A stretch of 52,219 nt of DNA, taken from positions 1-52,219 of the forward strand of contig JAEKKH010000170.1 of assembly GCA_019510465.1 (NCBI GenBank), written 5' to 3'. The stretch is from Burkholderiales bacterium. GTDB lineage: Bacteria > Pseudomonadota > Gammaproteobacteria > Burkholderiales > Burkholderiaceae_C. Shown piece by piece: positions 7,607 through 18,560 of the stretch (its first letter is position 1; each line of letters begins with the position of its first letter). A program made the translations under genes and the position numbers. The notes under the pieces are model-generated. The model saw only the letters and a program-made list of their open reading frames with translations, ran no database searches and had not been told where the DNA came from.

Positions 7607-8590
7607 TCACGCCGGCCCGGGCCACGCCGCCCTGAAGCGGCTCGGCGCCGCGCCGGCAGCCTTGCGCATCAGGCGCCGCAGCGCCGTCGCGTCTTCGTAG
7701 CCCACGCGCTCGGCGACCTGCGCGATCGTCAGCCGGCTCGACTCGATCAGGTGGCGCGCGTGGTTCAGCCGCACGCCCTGCACGAGCGCCAGCGGCCCGC
7801 GCCCGGTCGCCGCGCGCACGTGACGCGCGAGCGTGCGTGGGGACATCGCGAGCTCGTCGGCCAGCTGCGCGACGCTGGGCGGATGCGGCAGCCCCGCCTC
7901 GATGCGCCGCGTCAGGCGGCGCACGAGCTCGCTGCCGTTGGCCATCATGGCCGGCAGCGCGAACGGCGCCTGCGCCTGGCGGCCGTCGATCAGCAGCACG
8001 CGGCCCACCGCGTCGGCCAGCGCCACGCCGAAGCGGCTGCGCAGCAGGTGCAGCATCAGGTCGGACTGCGCCAGCGCCGCGCCGGCGGTCGTCACCCCGC
8101 CGTCTTCGCACACCATGCGGTCGGCGTCGACGGCGCACGCCGGCTCCAGGTGGCGCAGCTCCGGCGCCAGCCACCAGGACGTGGTCGCGCGCCGGCCAGC
8201 CAGCAGCCCCGCGGCCTGCAGCAGGAACACCGCCGAACACGACGCGGCCACCGGCCCGCCGCGATCGGCATGGCGCCGCAGCGCCTCGACAGCGCGTTGC
8301 GCGTCATTCCGGGCCAGGCGTTCGACGATCGCCGCCGGGTTCTCGGTGCCCAGGCCCGGCACGATCCAGGTCGATGCATCGGCGCGCGGGCGCAGCGGCA
8401 GCGCGTCCGCGTCCAGGCGCAGTCCGCTGCTCAACGCGACGCCCGGACCGTCGGGCGTCACGACCCGCCACGTGGGCCGCGGCGCCTGCGCGCGCGGCGC
8501 GAGGCGGGCGGCCGCGTCGAGGATGTCCAACGTCACCGCGACGCTGCTGGCATAGGCGCCCGACAGCGCCAGGATGGTGAAGTCGCGCAT
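7607..8590 (-). CDS. GlxA-type AraC family transcriptional regulator
   Basis: The 327-residue regulator joins an N-terminal DJ-1/PfpI-like domain (about residues 1-185) to a C-terminal AraC double helix-turn-helix (about 225-320). The elbow motif AASCSAVFLLQAAG holds a Cys at the position of the PfpI nucleophile. DNA-binding helices are visible in VAQLADELAMSPRTLARHV and TIAQVAERVGYEDATALRRLM. It diverges from the dienelactone hydrolase gene with about 90 bp between starts, so local control of that gene is a reasonable inference. Confidence 0.9.
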   Translation of the reverse strand: MRDFTILALSGAYASSVAVTLDILDAAARLAPRAQAPRPTWRVVTPDGPGVALSSGLRLDADALPLRPRADASTWIVPGLGTENPAAIVERLARNDAQRAVEALRRHADRGGPVAASCSAVFLLQAAGLLAGRRATTSWWLAPELRHLEPACAVDADRMVCEDGGVTTAGAALAQSDLMLHLLRSRFGVALADAVGRVLLIDGRQAQAPFALPAMMANGSELVRRLTRRIEAGLPHPPSVAQLADELAMSPRTLARHVRAATGRGPLALVQGVRLNHARHLIESSRLTIAQVAERVGYEDATALRRLMRKAAGAAPSRFRAAWPGPA

Positions 8591-8679
8591 GGCTGATTCC
8601 GCTCGATGAATGCCTGATCGGACACTCGCAGTCTAGCCTCGTCCGGCGTGCAATGGCGACTCGCCCCAGGAGAAGCCGC

Positions 8680-9543
8680 ATGCCCTCGCCCTCGCCCTCG
8701 CCCTCACCCTCGCCCCCGCGCCCGTTGACCGGGACCGATCCGCTCGACGACTTCACGCCGCGCGTGTTCGACATCGACGGCAGCGCCAGGACCGTCCACG
8801 TGTCCGGTGCCGGGCCTGCGGTGATCGTGATGCCCGAGATGCCCGGCATCAGCCCGCACGTGGCCCGTTTCGCGCGCTGGGTGCGCGACGCCGGCTTCAC
8901 GGCATGGGTGCCGTCGCTGTTCGGGCGCGACGGCGCGGTGCCTGGCGTCGAGGAAGCCGTGGCGATCTTCCGGCGGGCGTGCGTCGCGGCCGAGTTCCGC
9001 GCGCTCGCCGCGGGCCAGCCGCGGCCGATCGCCTCGTGGCTGCGCGGGCTGGCGCGCGTCGCGCACGCCGAATGCGGCGGACGCGGCGTCGGCGCGATCG
9101 GGATGTGCTTCACCGGCAACTTCGCGCTGTCGATGATGCTGGAGCCTGCCGTGCTGGCGCCGGTGCTGTGCCAGCCATCGCTGCCGCTGGACGACGCGGC
9201 GGCGCTGGACAGCCCGGCCGCGGAGCTCGCCGCGGTGCGCGCGCGCCTCGAGCGCGACGACCTGAGCGTGCGCGCCTGGCGCTTCGCGGGCGACCGCTTC
9301 TGCACCGCGCAGCGCTTCGCGGCCTATTCGGCGGCGCTCGGCGACCGCTTCGAACCCCGCGTGCTGCCCGACGCCGCGGCCAACAGGCGGGACCTGCCGC
9401 CGTTCTTCGCCCACGTCGTCCGGGGGCCGCACAGCGTCGTCACCGTGCACCTCGTCGACCAGGCCGGCCACCCCACGCTCGCGGCCCGCGACGAGATCCT
9501 CGCGTTCCTGCGCCATCGCCTGGCGACGACGCGGCCGGCGTGA
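8680..9543 (+). CDS. Dienelactone hydrolase family protein
   Basis: The 287-residue alpha/beta hydrolase has the dienelactone-hydrolase nucleophile motif G-M-C-F-T-G (Cys143) and a late AGHPTL segment with the catalytic-type His. The substrate is unknown. The start is at 8680, with AGGAG 7 nt upstream. The protein opens with five Pro-Ser dipeptides encoded by a near-perfect CCCTCG hexamer repeat (8683-8712); because the unit is 6 bp, slippage would change length without changing frame. Its stop codon abuts the lipA stop codon on the other strand with no gap. Confidence 0.85.
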   Translation: MPSPSPSPSPSPPRPLTGTDPLDDFTPRVFDIDGSARTVHVSGAGPAVIVMPEMPGISPHVARFARWVRDAGFTAWVPSLFGRDGAVPGVEEAVAIFRRACVAAEFRALAAGQPRPIASWLRGLARVAHAECGGRGVGAIGMCFTGNFALSMMLEPAVLAPVLCQPSLPLDDAAALDSPAAELAAVRARLERDDLSVRAWRFAGDRFCTAQRFAAYSAALGDRFEPRVLPDAAANRRDLPPFFAHVVRGPHSVVTVHLVDQAGHPTLAARDEILAFLRHRLATTRPA

Positions 9544-10530
9544 TCAGCCGATGTCGAGCCCGGCGTGCTCCGCCTGCTTGTCGGCGTGGTAGCTGGAACG
9601 CACCATCGCGCCGACCGCGGCGTGGCTGAAGCCCATCTCGACGGCCTTCTGCTCGAACATCCTGAAGGTGTCGGGGTGGACGTAGCGCGCCACCGGCAGG
9701 TGGTGGCCGGACGGGGCGAGGTACTGGCCGATCGTGATCATGTCGATGTCATGGGCGCGCATGTCGGCCATGACCTGCAGGATCTCCTCGTCCGTCTCGC
9801 CCAGGCCCACCATGATGCCGCTCTTGGTCGGCACGCCCGGGTGCATCGCCTTGAACTTCTTGAGCAGGTTCAGGCTGAACTGGTAGTCGCTGCCGGGGCG
9901 GGCCTGCTTGTACAGGCGCGGCGCCGTCTCGAGGTTGTGGTTCATCACGTCGGGCGGCGCGGCCTTCAGGATGTCCAGCGCGCGGTCGTCGCGGCCGCGG
10001 AAGTCGGGCACCAGCACCTCGATGCGCGTCTCGGGCGACAGCGCGCGGATCTGGCGGATGCATTCCACGAAGTGGCCGGCGCCGCCGTCGCGCAGGTCGT
10101 CGCGGTCGACGCTGGTGATGACGACGTACTTGAGCTTGAGCGCGGCGATGGTGCGCGCGAGGTTGACCGGCTCGTCCGGATCGAGCGGATCGGGACGGCC
10201 GTGGCCGACGTCGCAGAACGGGCAGCGCCGCGTGCACTTGTCGCCCATGATCATGAACGTGGCCGTGCCCTTGCCGAAGCACTCGCCGATGTTGGGGCAG
10301 GACGCCTCCTCGCAGACCGTGTGCAGCTTGTGCTCGCGCAGGATCTGCTTGATCTCGTAGAAGCGGCTGCTGGGCGTGGCGGCGCGCACGCGGATCCAGT
10401 CCGGCTTCTTCAGCTGCTCGGCCGGGACGATCTTGATCGGGATGCGCGAGGTCTTGGCCTGCGCCTTCTGCTTGGCGCTCGGATCGTAGGCGGGCGTGGC
10501 GACGTCGGGGGTGTTGGCTTCGGAGGACAT
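9544..10530 (-). CDS. lipA: Lipoyl synthase
   Basis: LipA is a radical SAM enzyme that inserts two sulfur atoms into protein-bound octanoyl groups to make lipoyl cofactors. The 328-residue protein carries both cluster motifs: the auxiliary Cys set C73/C78/C84 ([12 protein letters not shown]) and the radical SAM set C99/C103/C106 (CTRRCPFC). [13 protein letters not shown] and [11 protein letters not shown] are diagnostic. The start ATG at 10530 gives the normal length. It lies downstream of lipB on the same strand. Confidence 0.98.
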   Translation of the reverse strand: MSSEANTPDVATPAYDPSAKQKAQAKTSRIPIKIVPAEQLKKPDWIRVRAATPSSRFYEIKQILREHKLHTVCEEASCPNIGECFGKGTATFMIMGDKCTRRCPFCDVGHGRPDPLDPDEPVNLARTIAALKLKYVVITSVDRDDLRDGGAGHFVECIRQIRALSPETRIEVLVPDFRGRDDRALDILKAAPPDVMNHNLETAPRLYKQARPGSDYQFSLNLLKKFKAMHPGVPTKSGIMVGLGETDEEILQVMADMRAHDIDMITIGQYLAPSGHHLPVARYVHPDTFRMFEQKAVEMGFSHAAVGAMVRSSYHADKQAEHAGLDIG

Positions 10531-10625
10531 TCGGTGCGGCGGCGGCCCGGCGGGACGTCGCGTTGGAGGGGCGAGCGACAGGCTCGATCCCGAGTTGGGG
10601 CTGCGGCGGCGGGTTTCCAGCGTTC

Positions 10626-11333
10626 CTAGCGCGTGAACTGCGCGCGCAGACGGCGGCCCAGCACGTCGGCCACCGTTGCCTGGTCGGCAGCGACGCCCAG
10701 TGTAGCGAGATCGACGGTTTTCAGCCCGGCATAACCGCACGGGTTGATTCGACCGAAGGACTGCAAATCCATCGAGACATTGAGCGCAACGCCGTGATAC
10801 GTGCAGTGGTTGCTCACTTTGACGCCGAGCGCCGCGACCTTGCCCAAGCCCCGGAACGGGTCGGACACGGGTCGGTCGTGCGCCAGCGCGGCATGGCCGA
10901 ACGGATCGTCCAGCCGGACGTAGATGCCCGGTGCGCCGGGCACACGGTGGCCCGTCACGCCGACGTCGGCCAGGGTGCGCAGCACGGCTTCCTCGAGCCG
11001 GAACACGTATTCCTTGACGTAGATGCCGAGGCGGCGCAGGTCGACCAGCGGGTACGCGACGACCTGCCCGGGGCCGTGGAAGGTCACCTGTCCACCGCGG
11101 TTGGTCTGCACGATCGGGATGTCGCCGGCGTCGAGCACGTGCTCGGCCTTGCCGGCCAGGCCCTGCGTGAACACGGGGTCGTGCTCGACGATCCAGATCT
11201 CGTCGGGCGTGTCGGGGCCGCGCGCGGCCGTGAAGGCCTTCATGGCGTCCACGGTGGGTTCGTAAGGCACGCGTCCCAGCGGACGCAGCAAGGGGGAATG
11301 GGTCGGGGCGTCGAGCGCCGGGGACGTCGTCAA
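10626..11333 (-). CDS. lipB: Octanoyl-[ACP]:protein N-octanoyltransferase
   Basis: LipB moves octanoate from acyl carrier protein to lipoyl domains, the step before LipA. The 235-residue protein has the conserved [12 protein letters not shown] segment, a catalytic Lys in [13 protein letters not shown] and the catalytic Cys199 in [11 protein letters not shown]. There are about 20 extra residues between the PGIYV strand and the KVAALG motif compared with E. coli LipB. It sits 95 bp upstream of lipA, so the two are probably co-transcribed. Confidence 0.96.
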   Translation of the reverse strand: MTTSPALDAPTHSPLLRPLGRVPYEPTVDAMKAFTAARGPDTPDEIWIVEHDPVFTQGLAGKAEHVLDAGDIPIVQTNRGGQVTFHGPGQVVAYPLVDLRRLGIYVKEYVFRLEEAVLRTLADVGVTGHRVPGAPGIYVRLDDPFGHAALAHDRPVSDPFRGLGKVAALGVKVSNHCTYHGVALNVSMDLQSFGRINPCGYAGLKTVDLATLGVAADQATVADVLGRRLRAQFTR

Positions 11334-11353
11334 GGCGGGGCCTTCCAGGCAGT

Positions 11354-11435
11354 GTCATCCGCGCGCAGCCGCGGAATCCACCCTGCGAAGGTGCCTGGTC
11401 ATGCGCGTGGATCCTGCGACTGCGCGCAGGATGAC
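11354..11435. repeat. GTCATCC-ended imperfect palindrome (REP/MITE-like)
   Basis: Two arms of 28-29 nt (11354-11381 and 11407-11435) are imperfect inverted repeats. Each begins with GTCATCC at its outer end, carries GCGCGCAG inside, and ends in ATCCAC, with about 25 nt between the arms. It lies in the 147-bp gap between the AP2-like gene and lipB. The structure resembles extragenic palindromic elements that recur in many genomes, but no second clear copy was seen in this window. Confidence 0.6.
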
Positions 11436-11480
11436 CAGCTTGGCGGATGCCCGATTTTAGAGCAGCGGCCCGGCCGGCGC

Positions 11481-11966
11481 TCAGGCCGGGGTGATCTGCT
11501 TGAGCTTGAGCAGGCGCTTGTAGTCGCGCGAGCCGCGGAACGACTCGAACTCGGCGTCGATGGCGTCGCGATCGACCGTCTCGAGCTTGCGTGCGAGGCA
11601 GGCCAGCACGAAGGCGTGCTCGTCGCCGTACTTGTTCACCGACCAGCCGATGCCGCCCGAGTTGGGGCAGCCGGGCCAGAACGCGATCCAGCGCCAGTCC
11701 GGATATTCCTTGTCCTCGCGCCGTCGCACCGCGTGGACCAGGCGCACGCCCACCACGCCCGAGGTGTTGCGGCTGGTCATCCGGTTCTTCATGCCGATCG
11801 GCGGCGGCAGGACGGCCAGGGTCGCCTTGACCCACTTCTTCGCCGCGGCCTCAGCCTTGGGCCAGGTGCCGTGCTGCTTCAGCGTGAAGTTCTTCTGGTG
11901 AAGTTTCTTTTGCCGGACGATGCGTGCCATCACGCACTTCTCGGTCTCGTTCCTGGTGAGATGCAT
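11481..11966 (-). CDS. AP2-domain-like small protein
   Basis: The 161-residue protein has a central stretch that fits the AP2 DNA-binding pattern: TSGVVGVR (about residue 69), WRWIAFWPG, then [17 protein letters not shown]. Bacterial AP2 domains are known from homing endonucleases and small DNA-binding proteins, but no nuclease motif is visible here. The N-terminal 45 residues are Lys/Arg-rich. The start is uncertain: the first ATG (11966) has AGAGG nearby, while an internal ATG at 11930 would give 149 residues. It sits, with the adjacent palindrome, inside an otherwise conserved dac-dat-DUF493-lipB-lipA block, which suggests insertion. Confidence 0.65.
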   Translation of the reverse strand: MHLTRNETEKCVMARIVRQKKLHQKNFTLKQHGTWPKAEAAAKKWVKATLAVLPPPIGMKNRMTSRNTSGVVGVRLVHAVRRREDKEYPDWRWIAFWPGCPNSGGIGWSVNKYGDEHAFVLACLARKLETVDRDAIDAEFESFRGSRDYKRLLKLKQITPA

Positions 11967-11999
11967 GAAGCCTCTGCGCGTACTTCCCCCACCCCGCCA

Positions 12000-12284
12000 T
12001 CACAGAACGATCTTGACCATCGGATGCGCAGTCAATGTCCGGTACAGCTCATCCAGCTGCGGACGGCTGGTGGCTGTGACCGTGATCGTGATGCCGAGGT
12101 AATTACCCCCCTTGCTGGGTCTGGTCTCCACCGTCGTGTGGTCGAAATCCGGGTCGAACTGCCTGGCCACTGCAACGATCGCCTCGACGAATCCTTCGGC
12201 ATGCGGGCCCATCACCTTGATGGGAAATGCGCTGGGGTACGTGATCAGCGACTGTTCGGGAGGAATCTCTTGCATGGCGGCCAA
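12000..12284 (-). CDS. ybeD: DUF493 (YbeD) family protein
   Basis: The 94-residue protein matches the small YbeD/DUF493 family, which has a ferredoxin-like fold and is commonly encoded beside lipB. Conserved segments are YPSAFPIKVMG, ETRPSKGGNYLGITITVTA and LDELYRTLTAHPMVKIVL, the typical C-terminal end. The role is unresolved; regulation of lipoate enzymes has been proposed from gene neighbourhood. It lies 6 bp downstream of the dat stop codon, so the two are probably co-transcribed. Met4 is an alternative start. Confidence 0.92.
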   Translation of the reverse strand: MAAMQEIPPEQSLITYPSAFPIKVMGPHAEGFVEAIVAVARQFDPDFDHTTVETRPSKGGNYLGITITVTATSRPQLDELYRTLTAHPMVKIVL

Positions 12285-12290
12285 TACCGT

Positions 12291-13181
12291 TCAGATGGAT
12301 TGCGACTGAATCGCACGTTGGTAAGCCTCGTGGAGACGGGCATAAACCGGACCCGGCCGACCGCGCAACGCGCCGTGGCCGACCTGCTCGCCGTCGAGAC
12401 GCGTGACGGCGATGACTTCCTTGGAGGCGGAACTCAGGAGAACCTCGTCGGCCGCGCGAACGTCGGCCTCGCTCACCGGGCGCAGGTTGAACGCGATACC
12501 GGTTTCCTCGCACAGCTCGCGCAGCAGCTCGATGCGCACGCCGGCCAGGACGTGCTCGTCGGGCGCCGGCCCCAGCAGGGCGCCCTCGTGCACGATCCAG
12601 ACGTTGCTGGACGCGCCCTCGGTCAGCCACGGGCCGCCGGCGCCGTCGTCGCGCAGCAGGATCGTCTCGTCGGCGTCCTGGTCGGCGGAGATCTTGCGGG
12701 CGAGCACGTTGCCGAGCAGCGAGATGCTCTTGATGTCGCCGCGTTCCCATCGGAAGTCGCGCGCGGTCACGCACGCGAGCCCCTGCACGCGCTGCGCCGG
12801 CGTGGGCTGCGAACGCTCGCTGGTGGCGACGAACACCGTGGGCTCCAGGCCCGTGGGCATCAGGTGCGAGCGCGGCGCCACGCCGCGCGTGACCTGCAGG
12901 TAGACCAGCTGGTCTTCCGACGGGTGCGCCTCGACCACCTTGCGGATGCGCTCGAGCCAGGTCTCCGGGTCGAGGTCGACCTCGATCTCGAGCTTGCCGA
13001 GACTGCGTTCCAGGCGCGCCAGGTGGTCGTCGAAGCGGAACAGGCGCCGCTGGTAGACGGGGATCGACTCGTAGGCTCCGTCGCCGAACAGGAAGCCGCG
13101 GTCCATCACCGACACCTTGGCCTGGTTCAACGGCAGGAATTCCCCGTTGAGATAGCACAGCGAATCGGGCAAGGCGATCAT
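12291..13181 (-). CDS. dat: D-amino acid aminotransferase
   Basis: This class IV PLP aminotransferase interconverts D-alanine and D-glutamate. The 296-residue protein has the PLP-binding Lys151 in GDIKSISLL, Glu188 in LTEGASSNVW and the N-terminal MDRGFLFGDGAYES segment typical of D-amino acid transaminases; branched-chain enzymes of the same fold differ there. It lies downstream of the D,D-carboxypeptidase gene and upstream of ybeD, a common betaproteobacterial order linking cell-wall and lipoate genes. Confidence 0.93.
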   Translation of the reverse strand: MIALPDSLCYLNGEFLPLNQAKVSVMDRGFLFGDGAYESIPVYQRRLFRFDDHLARLERSLGKLEIEVDLDPETWLERIRKVVEAHPSEDQLVYLQVTRGVAPRSHLMPTGLEPTVFVATSERSQPTPAQRVQGLACVTARDFRWERGDIKSISLLGNVLARKISADQDADETILLRDDGAGGPWLTEGASSNVWIVHEGALLGPAPDEHVLAGVRIELLRELCEETGIAFNLRPVSEADVRAADEVLLSSASKEVIAVTRLDGEQVGHGALRGRPGPVYARLHEAYQRAIQSQSI

Positions 13182-13281
13182 GGTGGTTGCTCCTGGGCGA
13201 GCCCGGCGCGAACGGCGCCGGGCACTGGGAACCCAAGCACCGGCGCCGCGGGAGACGGCGACCGGTGCACAGGTCACTAGC

Positions 13282-14433
13282 CTACTTGATCCAGAGCCGG
13301 ATGGCATCCCAGGCGCGGCCGAACAGGCCCGCCTGGGGGACGTCCTCGAGGACGGTGAGCGGGATCGTGGCAATCGCGGTACCGGAGGCGGTACTGACCT
13401 TGAGCGATCCGACGCGCTGGCCCTTGGCGAGCGGCGCCACCAGCGGATCGGTGCGCTCGACCAGCGTCTTCAGGCGATCGCCCTCGCCCTTGGGCACGGC
13501 CACGTAGACGGCCTCCAGGCTGCCGAGCCCGACCTGCGCCTGGCTGCCCTTCCACACCGGCACCGGCGCCCCGACCGGCCTGCCGGCCTCGGCGAGGCGC
13601 ACGTCGTCGAACGCGGTGAAGCCCCAGTTGAGCAGCTTCTGCGCCTCGTTGGCGCGCCCCTGGACGGAATCGGCGCCCATGACCATCGCCAGCAGCCGGC
13701 GCTTGCCGTTGGGGAACTCGCGCTGCGCGCTCGCCAGCAGGCACCAGCCCGCGGCGTCGGTGTAGCCGGTCTTCATGCCGTCGACGCTCGGGTCGCGCTG
13801 CAGCAGCAGGTTGCGGTTCTCCTGCCGGATGTTGTTGAACCTGAAATCGCGCTGCGCGTAGTAGTGGTAGTACTCGGGGAAGTCTCGGATGACGTGCTGC
13901 GCGACCACGGCCAGCTCGCGCGGCGTGCTGCGCTGGCCCACCTCGGTCACCCCGGTGACGTTCCTGAACGTGGTGTTCTTCAGCCCCCAGGCCTGCGCCT
14001 GGCGGTTCATCATGGCCACGTACGCGTCGACGCTGCCGCCCACGGCCTCGGCCAGCGCCACGGCGGCGTCGTTTCCGGAGTCGACGACCAGGCCTTGCAG
14101 CAGCTCGTCCACCGTCGGCGTCATCGTGGTGTCGACGAACATCAGCGAGGCGCCGCCCTTGCGCTCGGCCAGCGCGCGGGCGGACACCGGCAACTTCTGA
14201 TCCAGCGTGAGCTTGTGCTCGCGCAGCGCGACGAACACCGGGTACGCCGTCATCAGCTTGCCGAGCGAGGCGGGGTCGACCGAGGTGTCCGCGCCGCGCT
14301 CGGCCAGCACCTGGTTGGCGTTCATGTCGACGATCAGGTATTCGCGCGCCGCGATCTCGGGGGCCGGCAGCGCCTCGCCGAAGGCGGTGCAGCAGGCGAC
14401 GGCCAGGGCGAGGAGGGAAAGCAGTCTTTTCAT
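13282..14433 (-). CDS. D-alanyl-D-alanine carboxypeptidase (PBP5/6 type)
   Basis: This low-molecular-weight penicillin-binding protein trims the terminal D-Ala from peptidoglycan pentapeptides. The 383-residue protein has a signal peptide (about residues 1-19), the SxxK motif S56-L-G-K59, the SGN motif at 119-121, and KTG in GMKTGYTDAAGWC. A C-terminal beta-rich domain follows, and the end (FGRAWDAIRLWIK) looks like the amphipathic helix that anchors PBP5 homologues to the inner membrane. The start is the ATG at 14433; an upstream in-frame start would spoil the signal peptide. Confidence 0.96.
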   Translation of the reverse strand: MKRLLSLLALAVACCTAFGEALPAPEIAAREYLIVDMNANQVLAERGADTSVDPASLGKLMTAYPVFVALREHKLTLDQKLPVSARALAERKGGASLMFVDTTMTPTVDELLQGLVVDSGNDAAVALAEAVGGSVDAYVAMMNRQAQAWGLKNTTFRNVTGVTEVGQRSTPRELAVVAQHVIRDFPEYYHYYAQRDFRFNNIRQENRNLLLQRDPSVDGMKTGYTDAAGWCLLASAQREFPNGKRRLLAMVMGADSVQGRANEAQKLLNWGFTAFDDVRLAEAGRPVGAPVPVWKGSQAQVGLGSLEAVYVAVPKGEGDRLKTLVERTDPLVAPLAKGQRVGSLKVSTASGTAIATIPLTVLEDVPQAGLFGRAWDAIRLWIK

Positions 14434-14446
14434 GGAATCGCCGATG

Positions 14447-15064
14447 TCACTCGGCAAAGTGGCGCAGCACCAGCGCCTTCAGGATCATCAGCTGGCCGTG
14501 GAAGAAATGACCGGCGCCCGGCACGACGACCACCGGCAGCCCCTGCGGGCGCGCCCAGTCCATGGAGGCCGACAGCGGCACGACGTCGTCCGCCTCGCCG
14601 TGCACCAGCAAGGTCTCGACCGCCACCGGCGGCGCCGCGTGCTTGAGGGTGGACGGGGCGACGAGCACCATCCTGTAAGCCTTGTCAGTGTCCGGAAGTC
14701 TCGCGGCGGCGGCCGCGGCCACGTAGCCGCCGAACGAGAAGCCTCCGAGCACCAGCGGCTCGCCGGCGATGCGGTGCGCCGCGATCACGGCCAGGGCGTC
14801 GTCGACCTCGCCGCGGCCTTCGTCCCAGCTGCCTGCCGACTGGCGCACGCCGCGGTAGTCGAAGCGCGCCACGCGCCAGCCGCGCTGCACCAGCGCGCGG
14901 GCGAGCGTGGTGACGACCTTGTTGTCCATCGTGCCGCCCTGCAGCGGGTGCGGATGGCAGATGACGGCCAGGCCGCGCGACGGCAGGTCGGTGGTGGTGT
15001 CGACGGCGACGCTCAGGGCGCCCGCCGGCCCGGCGATCTCGCCGCGCTTGGTGAAGGTGTTCAT
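14447..15064 (-). CDS. Alpha/beta hydrolase (COG2945 type)
   Basis: The 205-residue hydrolase has the nucleophile elbow G-F-S-F-G-G (Ser110), a late GAGHFFHG segment with the catalytic-type His, and the family hallmark CHPHPLQGGTMDNKVV. This family of small serine hydrolases has no firmly assigned substrate. It lies 13 bp upstream of the carboxypeptidase start and 13 bp downstream of the ferredoxin-like gene, so all three are probably co-transcribed. Confidence 0.9.
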   Translation of the reverse strand: MNTFTKRGEIAGPAGALSVAVDTTTDLPSRGLAVICHPHPLQGGTMDNKVVTTLARALVQRGWRVARFDYRGVRQSAGSWDEGRGEVDDALAVIAAHRIAGEPLVLGGFSFGGYVAAAAAARLPDTDKAYRMVLVAPSTLKHAAPPVAVETLLVHGEADDVVPLSASMDWARPQGLPVVVVPGAGHFFHGQLMILKALVLRHFAE

Positions 15065-15077
15065 CTCGCTTCGCGGC

Positions 15078-15401
15078 TCAGCGGCCGACGTTCGGCGGCA
15101 GCAGCAGGCGTTCGACCGGCCTGCCGCTCACCAGGTGCGAATCGACGATCTCGTCGATGTCGGCCTGGTCGACGTAGGTGTACCAGGTCTCGTCCGGGTA
15201 GACGACGGCCACCGGGCCGCCGGCGCAGCGGTCGAGGCAGCCCGCCTTGTTCACGCGGATGCCGCCCGGACCGGCGAGTCCCGCGGACTTGACGCGCGAC
15301 TTGCAATGGTCGAAACCGGCCTGAGCACCGACGTGCGCGCAGCTGTCCTCGCCGGGCTTGCGATCGTTGAGGCAAAAGAAGATGTGGTGCTTGTAGTACA
15401 T
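15078..15401 (-). CDS. Thioredoxin-like [2Fe-2S] ferredoxin
   Basis: The 107-residue protein fits the Shethna/thioredoxin-like [2Fe-2S] ferredoxins. Cluster-type cysteines appear as FFCLNDR (Cys10), DSC (Cys21), then GCLDRCAGGPV in the second half, followed by VVYPDETWYTYV. It is a soluble electron carrier whose partner is unknown. It is followed closely by the alpha/beta hydrolase gene. The start ATG gives the usual YYKHHIFFC opening of the family. Confidence 0.92.
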   Translation of the reverse strand: MYYKHHIFFCLNDRKPGEDSCAHVGAQAGFDHCKSRVKSAGLAGPGGIRVNKAGCLDRCAGGPVAVVYPDETWYTYVDQADIDEIVDSHLVSGRPVERLLLPPNVGR

Positions 15402-15445
15402 GCGCCCATTGTAGGAAGGCGGGCCGGACGAGCCGCGGGAAGGGA

Positions 15446-16627
15446 TCAGGCCGGCGCGGGCGCGTCGTTGCGCACGACGCGCCGGAACAGCCCGGCCAGC
15501 GCCGCGAACGGCCACAGCCAGCCCACCCACTGCGCGAGCCCGTGGAAATGGATGAAGCGGCCCTGCTCCCACTGCTGCAGGCTTTCGGCGTAGTACGGAT
15601 CGGACGGTGCCTGGGCCACGAGCGCGACGTTGATCGACAGCGCGACCAGCCCGAGCGCCGCCGCGGGCCGCTGACCGACGAAGACGCAGGCGAGCGCCAG
15701 CACCGCGCCCAGCGTGAGGCCGGCCGGCACCGTCGACGTGACCCAGCCGAGCGCATGCACCGGGCCGAAGTTCAGCGCGGCCGACAGCGTGTTGGCCGCC
15801 AGGCCGACGCCCACCGCCGCCGCCACCAGCGCCGCCCGCCGCCAGCCCGGGCGTGAGATCGCGAACGCCAGCAGGCACGGCCCCAGCAGGCCGAGAGCCA
15901 CGGCGAGGGCCTCGGCGGCCTTGGACATCGTGCCCGTGTTCTCGCCCAGGCTCGCCCACAGCCATTCGAACCACGGCGCGAGGGGGTGGTCGCTGAGCAG
16001 GTCGTACGCGGCTTCCTGCAGGCGCTCCCAGGTGATGCCCTGGCAGAACGGCACGTTGCGCGGATAGAGGAAGCCGATCGGCCAGAGCAGCAGCAGCGCC
16101 AGGGTGGCGCCGCTGTGCGGCACGAACCAGTTCTCGCGCACCGTCGACCAGCGCACCCCGGCGCCCGCCGACTGCACGGCGACGGCCAGGCTGAGCCCCG
16201 CCGCCGCGCCGAGCGAGTTCAGCGCCCAGTCCATCAGCGACGAATAGCGCCCTGGCAGGAAGTGCTGGGTGAACTCCATGGACCACGACAGCGCCGCCGA
16301 CAGGACGACCGCCAGCACCCCGGCCGCCGGCGGCCGCCGGCCGAGCCGCAGCGCGCTGGCGTACAGGAGCGCGCCCAGCGGCATGTAGCCCACGAAATTC
16401 GACCCGTCGTCGAAGCCCAGGTGGTAGCGCGGCCACCGCAGCACCAGCAAGGCCGAGAGCGGCTGGCCCGCGGGCCAGGTCCAGCCGGTGAAGGGATACA
16501 GGCTCGCGTAGATCACGAGCCCGGTGAACACCACCGCCAGCAGCAGCACCGAGCTCTCGTGCGCGGGCGCCGACGCCCCCGAGGGCGCGCGCGGGACGCG
16601 CGCGGGCGCGCGGGGGGCCTTGTCCAT
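15446..16627 (-). CDS. VanZ family membrane protein
   Basis: The 393-residue protein has about ten predicted membrane segments. The N-terminal half matches VanZ-like proteins: YASLYPFTGW, NFVGYMPLGALLYA and SMEFTQHFLPGRYSSLMDWALNSLGAAAG. VanZ itself affects teicoplanin resistance in enterococci, but most bacterial family members have no known role. The C-terminal half is a further membrane region without recognised motifs. It lies between the ferredoxin and hemJ genes on the same strand. Confidence 0.85.
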   Translation of the reverse strand: MDKAPRAPARVPRAPSGASAPAHESSVLLLAVVFTGLVIYASLYPFTGWTWPAGQPLSALLVLRWPRYHLGFDDGSNFVGYMPLGALLYASALRLGRRPPAAGVLAVVLSAALSWSMEFTQHFLPGRYSSLMDWALNSLGAAAGLSLAVAVQSAGAGVRWSTVRENWFVPHSGATLALLLLWPIGFLYPRNVPFCQGITWERLQEAAYDLLSDHPLAPWFEWLWASLGENTGTMSKAAEALAVALGLLGPCLLAFAISRPGWRRAALVAAAVGVGLAANTLSAALNFGPVHALGWVTSTVPAGLTLGAVLALACVFVGQRPAAALGLVALSINVALVAQAPSDPYYAESLQQWEQGRFIHFHGLAQWVGWLWPFAALAGLFRRVVRNDAPAPA

Positions 16628-16656
16628 CGCCTGCGACGCCCGCGCCGTGCCGCCGC

Positions 16657-18461
<1,805 letters not shown>

Positions 18462-18560
18462 CGCCGCCGCGGCAGTCGCACGGCGGTCATCCGCGCGATG
18501 CACGCCTGTCATGTTGGCGGCGTTCAATGGGTCGCTCCAGGGACTCGAAACGCCGCCGCC

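Noticed and set aside
8683-8712. Phase-variable switch at the hydrolase N terminus
   Set aside because: The repeat unit is 6 bp, so gain or loss cannot change reading frame.
18475-18510. Second copy of the GTCATCC palindrome between hemB and the phosphatase gene
   Set aside because: Only about 12 bases match and no second arm is present.
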